DNA from: Gymnothorax reevesii
Taxonomy: Eukaryota; Chordata; Actinopteri; Anguilliformes; Muraenidae
DNA length: 64,000 nt
Assembly: GCA_029721435.1 (NCBI GenBank)
Contig: CM056582.1
Location: forward strand, 39,576,611-39,640,610
Direction: 5' to 3'
The position numbers and the translations under genes are program-made. Below are positions 22,363-32,774 of the stretch, piece after piece. Position 1 is the stretch's first letter, and each line of letters begins with the position of its first letter. The notes under the pieces were generated by a model. The model searched no databases. It was given only the letters and a program-made list of their open reading frames with translations, and was not told the origin of the DNA.

Positions 22363-23936
22363 CAGTTGCAATGGAAATTATTCAACCCCTGTTGCAAATT
22401 AGGTTTACTGGCAAAATTTACGAACTTTCAGCTGTTTGCAATGAACAAATCAAACAAGAGCAATTTAAATGGCTCAACACAACAAATATTACGATTGGCT
22501 TCTCCAAATTCAACACAAAATGCCACTTTTAATGACTACTGCAGGCTGAAAATTATTCAACCCCTTACTTAGTAGTGCACCCTTTTGCTGCTATGACCTG
22601 CTGGAAATGTGATGCATAGGCAGACAAGAGCTTCTGGCAACATTCCCAAGGAATCTTAGCCCAGTCCACATGGACTCCAGTTCACTAATATTCTAGGGTT
22701 TGAGTGCTGCTGCTGCCTTCTTCAAATCTTACTAGAGATTTTTTTACAGGGTTTTAAGTGAGGCAACTGTGATGGGTGCACTAGAATCTTCCCAGACTTC
22801 TTCTGAAACCAAGTCTTGGTGGATATTGAGGTATGCTTAGGATCATTGTCCTGTGGGAAGGTCCAATGATGCCCAAGTGTCAGCTTCCCTACAGACAGCA
22901 TGACATTTTCTCCTTCGATATCCTGGTACTTGACTGAATCCATCTTGCCCTCCACACTTGGCAGGTTTCCAGTGCCAGGGGAAGCAAGGCAGCCACAGAG
23001 CATCAAAAAGCCCCCAAAATTCTTTGATGTAGGCTGATTGTACTTTTCAGCATATGCTTCTTTATTCCTCCTGCAAACATACCACTGATTCATAAGCCCA
23101 AAATATTCCAGTTTTGTTTCATCACTCCACAGAACAATATCCCCAAAAACTTGGTTTTGAGCATATTAGAGCTTGTGGTTTTGGATCAGTTGTGGTGTAT
23201 GTCTTGGAGTTCAGGCACGGAGACCTTCAACGTATAGTATGCGCCCAACTGTGCAAACTGAGACCTCAGTGCCTCCTTCCTCCAAGTCTTGCTGAGGGTC
23301 TCCTGCAGTCACTCAAGGGTTTTTGACCACCCGTCTCCTCAGGGATCTGGTGATAGCCATCGATAGCTTCCTCTTTGTGCCACATCGAGGTGCTGTAGCC
23401 TCTCTTCCTTTAACTCTGAACTTACAAACTATGTATCTATGTATCAACTGTATCTCTACAAACATTCAGTGCCTGTGCTACCCTTTTGGATCCTTTTCCT
23501 TGTTTGTGACATGCAAGGATCTCCTCTATTAGCTGTTTGGACAATTCTTTTTTGACATACATATTTCTAATATGCAATCAAATGTCACTTTCAACAAACC
23601 CCTAGCTAGTTCAAGTATTTGATGTGTCCTATCTCAAGCAAACCTGATGCAACTAATTAAGCTCTTGATTAGCTGAATTAGGTGTGCCTGAGACAACACC
23701 TGATTTGCACATATGCTCTTATGACTGATTCTATTTAGGGGTTTGAAACGTTTTGAAACTGCAGTAGTCATTAAAAATGGCATTTTGTGTTAAAATTGGA
23801 GAAACCACTTGCAGTATTAGTTATGTTGAGCTATTTAAAATGTTCTTGTTTAATCTGTTTATCACAAACAGCTGTTTGTAAATTTTGCTAATAAACCCAA
23901 TTTGCAATGGGGGTTGAACAATTTTAATTGCAACTG
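22363..23936 (-). mobile_element. Tc1-like transposon (copy D)
   Basis: Ends CAGTTGCAATGGAAATTATT and AATTTTAATTGCAACTG with TA on both sides (22361-22362; 23937-23938). Length 1,574 bp. It interrupts the right arm of the hAT-like element. Belongs to a different Tc1 family from copies A, B and C. Confidence 0.85.
22600..23500 (-). pseudogene. Tc1 transposase remnant (copy D)
   Basis: Reads on the minus strand in several frames. The clearest part is at 22722-23093: NQWYVCRRNKEAYAEKYN, a glycine-rich LCGCLASPGTG, GHHWTFPQDNDPKHTS (second catalytic Asp) and a decayed LPHLKPCKKI where PIEN would be, so the catalytic Glu is lost. Transposase function cannot remain. A split start region is recognisable upstream near 23460-23530 only as fragments. 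Confidence 0.75.
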
Positions 23937-24036
23937 TAAATGAATGACTGAAAACAGGTCATGACTAACCTTTACTTTCAAGGGATGGGTTTGAGCCTCC
24001 CCTATCGCCAGTTCACCAGCCACCGCTGCTGTGAAT

Positions 24037-25075
24037 ACTGTTGAGGCATGGACTCCATTAAACCTCTGAAGGTGTGCTGTGGCATCTGGCACCAAGACAT
24101 CAGCTGCAGATCCTTTAAGTCTTGTGTGGGGCCACCATGGGTCAGACTTGTTTGTCTAGCACGTCCCCTGGATGCTCAATAGGATTGAGAGCTGGGGAAT
24201 CTGGAGGTCATCAACACCCTGAACTCGTGTTCCTCAAACCATTCCTAAACCATTTTTTGCAGTGTGGCAGGGCGCATTATCCCTCTGAAAGAGGCCACTG
24301 CCATTAGGGAATATTGTTTCCATGAAGGAGCGTACTTGCTCTGCAACAATGCTTAGGCTGGCACATGCCAAAGTAACATCTAAGAGAATGGCAGGATCCA
24401 TGATTTCCAAGCAGAACATTGACCAAAGCATTATACTGGCTCTGCCAGCTTGCTCTCTTCCCATAGTGCATCCTGGTGCCATGTCTACCTCAGGTAAACA
24501 ATGCACACGTATCCGGCCATCCGCCGGATGTACAAGTAAATGTGATTCATCAGACCAGGCCACCTTCCTCCATTACTCCGTGGTCCAGCTCTGACACTCA
24601 CGTCCACATTGTTGGTGTTTTTGGCAGTTAACAAAGGCCAGCACAGGCTACGCAGCCCCATAAGTAACAAACTGCAATGCACTGTGTGTTCTGACACCTC
24701 TCTATAAGAACCAGAATGAACCTTTTCAGCAATTCGAGCTACAGCAGCATCAGTGAGGCTTGGCCGGCCATGAACCTGTTTCCATTTTTGCCAATTTTCC
24801 TTCCTTGGACCACTTTTGGGAGGTATTGACCAGTGCAGACCAGGAACACCCCTCAAGAGCAGCAGTTTTAGAGATACTCTGACCCAGTTATCTTGTCTTA
24901 TCAAAGTTGCTCACATCCCTTTACTGGCCCATTTTTTTGCTTCCAACGCATCAACTTCAAGGACAAAATGTTCACTTGCAGCCTAATATATCTCACCCAC
25001 TGACAGATGGCAATGTAATGAAATAATCAATATTTTTTACTTCACCTGTCAGTGGTCACCCAGACACAAATGTAT
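24037..25075 (-). pseudogene. Tc1 transposase and right part of element (copy E), split by the hAT
   Basis: Minus strand. N-terminal part at 24485-24904: QDNWVRVSLKLLLLRGVPGL, then PPKSGPRKENWQKWKQVHGR, a common fish Tc1 reading. The catalytic part at 24234-24563 gives WSDESHLLVHPADGR (first Asp), RASIMLWSMF, FQRDNAPCHT (second Asp), and in another frame near 24185-24210 NPIEHPGDVLDKQV (Glu). The C-terminal PDATAHLQRF region runs straight into the hAT end at 24036, so the element's tail lies beyond the hAT at about 19025-19070 or is lost. The right end near 25040-25075 keeps the CACCTGTCAGTGGTCA family end in decayed form. Frameshifts make it inactive. Confidence 0.75.
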
Positions 25076-26774
25076 ATGTATGTGCATGTATATGTATATG
25101 TATACAGTGTATGTGCACGGATCAACTGTAACATTTCAAAACACTGGTCTAACAGTGTGATGCTCTGTCAGTCCCCCGAGTGCAAATGTACCTCTGACCC
25201 CTAAATGGATCATGAGGTCCTGTGGAGTCCATGCATTGATGGGTAAGAGCTGTTGTCATCATGAGGGGGACCTACACAACATTAGGCAGCTGCTTTTAGT
25301 GTTATATACATACATCCAAACAGATTTTTCTTTAGCAACAGATTAATTTTGGCACAGCTGAAAAGCTATGGTTTTCATATGCATATCTGAAAAAGCCTAG
25401 ACTGAAGTATTCAATAATATTCACACACTTTCGGCTCTGCTTCCAATTCCATCTGTCTCTTTCCATTGTTCCAAAATAACACTTTTCCAGTTAAGTTCCA
25501 GTTCAGAAGCCGAGCAATTTATAAACTTGAAATTATTATTTTTGTTGTCTACTCACTATGCAGTGTCTGCTTTACAGGAGGAACACAATTTCCATACAGT
25601 ATGGTAACTCATCGAGAATACATCTGTCTGTCCGTACCACTTTAAATTCCTGCATTACTGTATGTGTGTGCTTAAAAATGGAACTCCCTTATACCAATTT
25701 TTGGGCAAAGCCACAAACTCCTACCTGCTCATGTAACTTGAATAGTTAAACCTGAGAGACTGGAAGGTTTGGAGGTTCGGGTTTAGAGCTACATTGAATT
25801 GAAACAGTGCAATTATCAGTTACCACAACCTCTGGGAGGGGGTCGGGGTAAAGCGGACCAGCCTTCATCACCTCATTTACATTCACTGATTCACTGACCC
25901 TCATATTACGGTATAATCACAGCATCAGGAAAACGCAAACTGCAAGCAAATTGTTTGTTGGCATATCTCCTTAAAATAGAGAGAACAAAATAAAAAAAAA
26001 AGCATTTTTAGACCAACTTTGTTATACTTCTGGATTGCACTATACTCGCCATTAAAGTAAAACAATTCACCACTGATAATGTATTCATTCTGAAACATAA
26101 TAAAATGATGAACCATTCGTTTGTCTGCCTTACGTTCCATGAGTTTCTTCATGTGTGTTTTTTTTTTTATCTTTTTCAATATGTTTTTTTTTTTTTTTTT
26201 ACTTTTTTTTCTCAATAAAATAAGCAGGCACTACAGCCTGTCACACTGACTGTATTAAGTGTCTGAGAGAGGAAACGTCTACCTAGAAAATAGTAATGTC
26301 CTTTGCAGACTGTCCTCAAGTGAAAGGTTAAAATGCACATGCCCACTCCTTTTTCATATTACAAGAGTGGTTATTTAAGATATACAAAATGACAGCAGTT
26401 TACCTTATTTCTTCACTTTAACAGGGCATACAAGCAAAGGTTAATCAATTAGTACAATCTCTATCCTACAGATCCATATAAAAACCTTAAAGTAACAAAA
26501 ATAGACGGTCGATATACTGCAGATGTATTTATAGATGGGATTACTTGATGGAAACTCAGACCAGAAGGAAAAATGGTTGATTATGTAGGAAGAACTGATG
26601 GAACACCTGAGTGGGGACCATGACTTCCTGTGGTGTCTAGTTACGTTAATCATGGCATGGTTGGCACATCAAAACAAACTCCTGCTGATCACCAAGTAAA
26701 CACACCACAAAGGAGTCGAGTGAAATTACAGTAGCATCTAGCTAGCTGCCGCTGGCCATCAACTTAACCAAAAA
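25076..26774. other. No gene; TATGTA microsatellite and T-rich tract
   Basis: Imperfect (TATGTA)n at about 25073-25115 and T-runs at about 26157-26212. No convincing exon or TE end. Confidence 0.45.
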
Positions 26775-26982
26775 CCCAGACAACATGCGTACGTCTCGTG
26801 GACGTTGACATGATGAATGAAGTTGCATCGGCGAGACGTATTATGGAGGGCGTTTGCTCATTGGGAATATGTCGCCAATCAGCGACGTATTCCTAATAAG
26901 CAAACACTCTCCATAATACGTCTCGCCGATGCAACTTTACTCATCGTGTCGACGTCAACGAGACGTATGCCTGCTGTCCGGG
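26775..26982. repeat. 208-bp near-perfect palindrome (foldback/MITE)
   Basis: Left arm from 26775 (CCCAGACAACATGCGTACGT) and right arm ending 26982 (complement CCCGGACAGCAGGCATACGT) match along almost 100 bp. Both contain TTGCATCGGCGAGACGTATT. The centre is at about 26878. No coding capacity and no clear target duplication. It could fold as a single hairpin in RNA or single-stranded DNA. Confidence 0.8.
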
Positions 26983-28874
26983 AAGGTGAAGAAGCGGTTG
27001 ACAAGCCATGCGGGAGTTACATAATTCAGAGTCACACCGTAAAGTGCTCTATAGAGGGGATTTATCTGTGATCCTGACTGAACATGTCAACAGCTATAAT
27101 GTTCCTTGATTTTTCATTACAGCTGAGTTTGTTTTAGTGTTTCCTTTCTCTAGAGAGGAAGTGGGCTTAAGGTGAGATTTAATCCATTTACAGCAGTGGT
27201 GACGATGGTGTTAATTCAGGCATCGAACAACTCCCTTCTGCTGTCGCAATATTCTGGCTGTACCCTGCTGACTGATTACTATTTATGTTACTGTGGGATG
27301 GAGTATTTTTGTACAGCAAAGGACTGAGGGCTGGGGGGATAGAGAGAAAGAAAGAATAAGGGATAAGGAGAGAAAGAGAGAGAGAGAGGACATCCAAGGG
27401 AAGGGACAAGAGAGCAGGAGGAGAGAGCGAATGGAGGGAAAAAGAAGAGGAACGAGGAGATCTAGCAGGTGAAAAAAGTGATATTGAGAATTAAGATTGT
27501 AGATCGCAAAGATGGGAAAATGAGGGAGGGACAGATTGATAAAGAGAGAAGGAAAATAAACAGGGATGACAAGAAGAAGGCAAGAGAGGTGGGGAGTGGA
27601 TGGAGAAAAAAAACACTGACTTACGGTGGAACAGACAGCGTAAATTTAGAGAGGATGAGGAGGAGAGGACGGGTGAGAGCATGCAGCTGGGGGTGCAGAG
27701 CACAAGGGAAGAGACGAGAGCCCGGTGGGCACAGGACACAAGGAGCGCTGGGCTGGGCTGGGCTGGGCTGGGCTGGATAAGCCAGCCCGGAAGAGAGGCC
27801 CGGGGCGGCGCCACCAGCTGCAATTTCCAACATCCGAGGGGGGGCAAGAGCCAGAGAAGGGGAGAGGGTGTCGAGGACCCCTTCGCTGCCCAGCTAGGTG
27901 CCCCAAGCACCTCACAGCTCAGTGAAGCATGGAGCGTTTGAATGGAGAGAGCTTTACCCCAGTCAGGCACAGCCAGAAGCTCTGGGGCCTTCTGGCCACT
28001 TCCTGCAGAATAGAGGGAGAGAAGATGAGGAGAATGGGGGGGTGGGGGGGTTCATTATGTGGAACAGACCCCCAACAAACCAAACCAAGAAGATTCAACA
28101 GAAATGGCACAATTCTGGAAGTCTGGAACATTTTGGTGAGACTTGCCTCGGTAAATGAAACAGAGAGCAAAGTGCAACAGGTTAGGAGAGCTGCTGACGT
28201 CACAGCAAAAGTCATATCCACGAAAAAGTGCAGAGAAAATTCACTCAAACTAGAAAACAGAGTGGAGGGTGAGGCCTCAGAACAAAGACAGACATTTTAA
28301 GGGTCACCTACAAACACGTCGCAGAACCGAACTGCCTCCAATTAATTTCCAGCAAGCCCAAAGCATTTTTGGAGCAAGGGAGCAAAGTGGTTGTTACCTG
28401 GGGTTCCCAAAGAAGGCCGACACCCAGCAGCCCGCATCTACCACTGGGGCACAAATGGTGGGAGGGCAGGGCAGTGATGGAGATGAAGGTGGCGGTGCTT
28501 GGGGTCAGGAGACAGTACAGGAGGATTGTGGGAGGAGATGGAGTGAGAAGGGGGAAAGGAGCAGCTCACAGGCCTGGTGTCTGTTCTTCACTGAGACTCA
28601 AGCAGGAGCAATGCAAATAATCAGGACAGTGTAATAGGGAGGAGGGATCAGACAGCCAGGGATTAGAAACATTACGCCACCGTTTGAGCACTGAGGGGAC
28701 TTCAGAAACAAGTAATTTACCAGGAATAAAACATCAGTGTAAGATAAATTTGCACACAGAAACAGGAACCAGACAAGCCAACATCGGACATGCATATGAA
28801 AATCCTCTGAATCACACCTGAATGAACTTGAAATGAAACCAGTCCAGAAGAAACATTGGATGTCATTAACATAC
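26983..28874. other. Purine-rich non-coding DNA; GGGCT repeat
   Basis: A GA-rich tract at about 27340-27450 and a pentanucleotide GGGCT array at about 27747-27775. Several long overlapping frames on both strands (27469-28634) reflect the skewed composition: they are Arg/Glu/Gly-rich on plus and Pro/Ser/Leu-rich on minus, and none shows a domain. Confidence 0.45.
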
Positions 28875-29478
28875 CATTACACGAATGGCGAGAAAAGGCC
28901 GTTCAGCACAACTAGGCTCGCCAGTTTCTTTATACTATTGTGAATATATCACTTCAGATACTCAATGACTCAATGGTATCTAGCTTTAAGTCAAGCCTGC
29001 TCTTGAAAATTCCCAAGGCTTCTGCTTAAACAATATGGTCAGGAAAGCTATTCCAAAACGAAATTACTCTTTGGGTGAAAAATATTTCCTAATATCAGTG
29101 CAAAATTTACCCTTAGTCAACGTCTATTTGTGACCCCGCGTTCTACAAACAAAACTTGGCCGAAGGAATCCTTCACAATTCACTTTGTTTTTTATACCTT
29201 TAACATATTTAAAGACCTCAATCAGATCATCCCTGAGTCTCCTTTTCCTAAGACTAAAGAGATTAAGGATCTTCAGCCTCTTCTCATAGCTTTCATCTTT
29301 TATACCTGGAATTAGCTAAGTGGCTCTTCTCTGAACTTTTTCTTGAGCCTCTATATCTTTCTTAAAGAACTGTACGCAATACTCCAGATGTGGTCTGACG
29401 AATGTGTTGTACAAGAGAAATATGACCTCCTTGGATTTGTACTCAATATTTTTGGCAATGCATCCCAGCATCCTGAAA
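28875..29478 (-). pseudogene. CR1-like LINE, 3' end (antisense part of an inverted copy)
   Basis: On the minus strand this begins with a RMLGCIAKNIEYKSKEVIFL-like stretch and continues through the region that also appears at 54640-55140 on plus (the LQYCVQF phrase, then LFSLRKRRLRGDLIEVFK), ending with the family's tail around CGGCCTTTTCTCGCC near 28895-28905. It carries stop codons. Its upstream partner from the same family lies in opposite orientation directly after 29478. Confidence 0.75.
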
Positions 29479-30318
29479 TGTTTTTATTTAAATGCAAGAA
29501 GCATAAAAAATAAATTTCCAGAGCTTGAGGCCGTTATGATTAGTGAGGGCTATGACAGAATTGGGATTACAGAGACATGGCTTAGTGAAGACTATGGAGA
29601 TGAATACAATATAGAAGCTTATAAGCTCTTTAGGAAGGATAGATGTAATAGGCGAGGAGGGGGCGTAGCAATCTATGTGAACAAAAAATTAAATGTACTG
29701 GAAATTCCCAAAAGTGAAAATTTCTTGCCCTGTGAAGCTATCTGGGTCAGACTCGTTGGCAAACACAAGACCGATTTAAACATAGGAGTATGCTATCGAC
29801 CACCAGCTTTGGACAGTACAGTCAATGAAATGTTTTTTAAGAGGATTACACAAGCTTGTAGAGGTGGAGGGACTATTATTATGGGAGACTTAAATTATTC
29901 TGGTATCGATTAGGAAATGGTGAAAGGACAAGGTAGGGGGGAGGAAGAATTTCTAGCTGTTATAAATGATAATTTTTTTGGTGCAGTATGTTAATAAACC
30001 TACAAGAGAGAAGGCAATTTTAGACTTAGTGCTCTGTAATGACCCAGATAGAATTAGCAATGTTGAGGTACTGGAGCCACTTGGGACAAGTGATCACTCT
30101 GCTGTTAATTTTGATGTTTCATGGGAAGTTGAAAAGGTGTATTCAAAAACAATAATTTTCCATTTTAGGGGAGCAAATTTTGACAGGATGCGCTCATACT
30201 TAAGTGAAATAAAATGGGAGACACTCCTGGACTGTGAGTCCGTAAATGAGATGTGGGAAAGATTTAAGGGGGTTTTACTTGAATCACAATACGTGCTTTT
30301 ACACCCCCCCCAAAAAAA
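29479..30318 (+). pseudogene. CR1-like LINE endonuclease (inverted 5' part)
   Basis: The plus frame at 29404-29913 gives an APE endonuclease: FYLNARSIKNKFPELEAV (Asn motif), IGITETWLSEDYGDE (catalytic Glu), GGGVAIYVNKKL, LNIGVCYRPPALDS and IIMGDLNYSGID (GDLN motif). After a TAG, a one-base shift leads to YVNKPTREKAILDLVLCNDP and EPLGTSDHSAVNFDV (SDH motif) at 29966-30150, ending near 30318 in GVLLESQY. The part before 29479 in the same open frame belongs to the antisense LINE 3' end and is chance reading. All key EN motifs survive but in two frames, and RT is missing. Confidence 0.82.
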
Positions 30319-30849
30319 GGCGGGTGTTTATTTTCAGTCTACTTTCATAATCCGATTAACAAAATGTTTAAACGATATACAGAATTTCCGAGAGCCAAGA
30401 TTTTTTCCTAATTCATTATTCAGATTTCCATCCTTGCAGTTTCGAATTGAAGCGTAGCTATAGGCCTACGTGAATGAATCTTTTTGTCATTATCTCCTCT
30501 ATCAGTATACGGGCTTCCTACAGTCTTGGTCTTAATTGCTTTGATTAATAGTAATAATAATAATAGTAGCCTATATGGAAACAGGTTCACAAAATCCTGT
30601 GATAAAAGATTGGGTCACTACCTCACCTCACCGCACGTCTTTGGCTTCCTGTAAGCAAATACTCGCAAATCTGCTGTTTTGTGAGCATTTCAAGTTCGAT
30701 GTAGCCTACTGAGTAATGACGCCCTGGAATCTTAAACTGGCCCGTCATTCTGCTGAATAATCTTACAAAACTCGTTAATCGTCTGATTTCTAAGTAAGAA
30801 AAGGGGAGGATTGTGCCTCACAAAACTAACCTACGGCCGCACGTCACTG
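30319..30849. other. No recognised feature
   Basis: AT-rich DNA with a short (TAATAA)n stretch near 30549-30566. Confidence 0.35.
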
Positions 30850-31045
30850 CTCGAGAAGCCTTTGGATGACCAAGTGAACATGAACAGTGTGATCCTTCAG
30901 TGTTTGAGATAAGACCATTAGTGTATTATCTCCACAGAGGTAGATGAACCGGGAGACCATTTCTCTGAGGACATCAGTTATGAGGTTCTGGAACACAGCA
31001 AGGGCGGCATCACCAGGCATTTTTTGTGACCAAAGGGGCTGTTCA
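30850..31045 (-). pseudogene. Ty3/gypsy-type reverse transcriptase scrap
   Basis: The minus strand gives an open stretch of about 65 codons including EQPLWSQKMPG, AVFQNLITDVLREMVSRFIY, then LCGDNT in place of the YLDDI active site, and HVHLVIQRLLE. The order matches fish gypsy-type RT (VFQ...DVLRDML...YLDDILIFS...HVxxVLQRLLEN), but the active-site aspartates are lost. No LTRs were found around it. A decayed fragment. Confidence 0.6.
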
Positions 31046-32277
31046 ACGCTGTCTTCTACTCATCTCCTTCATGTTTGCAATTAGAAGGATGATCCAAATC
31101 ATATCATGCAGATTGAGTTCAAATTAAACCTGGGAAACCATTAGCATCACAAATTTAATGCAAAGGAGAAAGAGACTGTTTTGTCAATTCCTTTTCGTAG
31201 ATGTATATTCAGGGAGAAGAAGTGCCCATAAACTATTGAGAATGAGGACGGGATAAGTCCGGCCTGAGATATTTGCAAATAGCATCCATCCAGCAGTTGA
31301 TGAAAATCAATTCTCTCCAATAAAAATCAGTTTCCATTGTAGCAGCACCATAAACCCACAATAGCCCAAAGGTATGGCAATTATATTGATCAATAAATTA
31401 AGCTAAGTCATCAGCAATGTCACATGTCGGGCAACTAGTGTTTAGTTTGGAGGTTTTGACTAAACTTCAGAGTTGGACAGAGTAAATTGATTGGTAGTGA
31501 CATGCGCATTTCCTAGTGACAGTTCCAGTCCTCCCCTAACTACAGGAGTTTAGTCTGTTCAAACTCTAAGCCCTATGCGTACATTCCAGAAATGACCCTT
31601 TTAGAGCCAAAGAGTCAAGCAGAGGGTAAAAAACCATTTAAGCACACCTCTGCAATTCCTAAAACAAGGGGGAACAAAATTGGTACAGCCTTGTGACCTC
31701 CAACAAGACAAAAACATGTTTCTTTTTATTTAATTTTTCTATTTTTATCTTATTTTAATGTTTTTTTCTTTTTTGTTTTGTACCCCTGAATACTGCTTAA
31801 GATTGGGTCATATCATGTATGTTTTTCGGAGCAGGAATAAAACTTTCCAGAGGTATTTGATAACTGAGCTTCAATACTTCCCTCGACATTCATGTTTGGT
31901 CTCATCAGAAAAAGAATTAACCTGTGAATCTCTTTGTAAACATTCGGTAGTGCTCAGCTCTGCTTCTAACAATATCAGGGCATTTTAATACATGAATGGC
32001 CAGCTTCACAAGAGACAGTTTACCTTTGCTCACACCTTTGGACATCCACTTCTACACCAATCAGCACAGCCTGCTTTCATCCCCATCCCCTTTCTAACCT
32101 CTTAAAAATGTGGGCCTATGCTTTGTACTAGGGCTTTTTGGTACCCAGAAAACCAACGGAGGCTTTTTGGCACAGAAAAGGTTTGAGACTTTTTGGCACT
32201 CAGAAAGTCAACAAGGGCTTTTTCTAAACTAAGACGAACTAGGATTTTTAACATCCATGCATTCGATTTGGGATTTG
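31046..32277. other. No recognised gene
   Basis: A segment around 31270-31400 weakly resembles 39480-39610 (shared phrase ATCCAGCAGTTG-like and a GGTATGGCAATTA-like end), suggesting an old dispersed repeat. No coding signal. Confidence 0.3.
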
Positions 32278-32425
32278 TTCGGGGGTCAGAGTATTCAACT
32301 CCGTCCATTCGATTCTGTTTTTTGTGATCGCAATATCTCAAGAACGGTTTGACCGATTTCATTCATCTTTGGCTTCAATGTGTATAAGTGCGATACGCCG
32401 ACCCCTGTCAATTTCCGTGACCTGT
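32278..32425 (+). repeat. Degenerate relative of the 59.1-kb repeat module
   Basis: Shares the phrase GTATTCAACTCCGTCC and then ATATCTCAAGAACGG, GATTTCATTCAT and a CCCCTGTCAATTTCCGTGACC stretch in the same order as the module at 59117-59280. The GTCY tract and hairpin are reduced or absent. Confidence 0.5.
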
Positions 32426-32774
32426 CGGGGGACATGGCCATATTTAGTGGCAACACTTGTTATCTTCCCTTTTCATTAGAAGATTTAGCAGTTTTTTTTT
32501 TCTTTTTGTTCCTGAGACTAAAATCTTGGACTACTTTGGGACAATTTCAGGAGGTACAAGCTTTGGCTAGGAGTTTTCTTTCTTTGTCTTCTTCTTTGAT
32601 TGTTGATGTCTTTTTATTTCTTCTTTAACCCACCTATTATGTTCAAATGAATAAACCATTTTTGGTTTGAGGTCACTTTCATCCCCGTAATGAAAAACTA
32701 CATAAGATGTTTGTAACTGATAGTGTCACCCAATCTCCGCTCAGCTCATTTGTGCCTTTCTAATTACCATTCTA

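Larger units (their letters stand above)
19079..24028. mobile_element. Palindromic hAT-like element, split by two insertions
   Basis: Left end CAGTGGCGGCTGGAGAACTG and right end, read in complement, CAGCGGTGGCTGGTGAACTG. An 8-bp duplication flanks it (GTGTGAAT 19071-19078; CTGTGAAT 24029-24036), as for hAT. Removing the two inner insertions leaves a left arm (19079-about 19228 plus 21808-22045) of about 388 bp and a right arm (about 22065-22362 plus 23937-24028) of about 390 bp that are inverted copies along their length. It has no transposase. Relics of the same or a related family lie at 58540-58981 and 49390-49945. Confidence 0.8.

Noticed and set aside
21679..22572. Open frames of 80-114 codons on both strands
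   Set aside because: They lie in the hAT palindrome and are mirror images of each other, as a palindrome must produce.
27469..28634. Overlapping long frames on both strands (up to 159 codons)
   Set aside because: Strong purine skew and the GGGCT repeat explain their openness; no motif, start context or splice sites that make one frame better than another.
29404..29480. N-terminal 25 codons of the 169-codon LINE endonuclease frame
   Set aside because: This part is the antisense 3' end of the LINE; the endonuclease homology begins only after about 29479.
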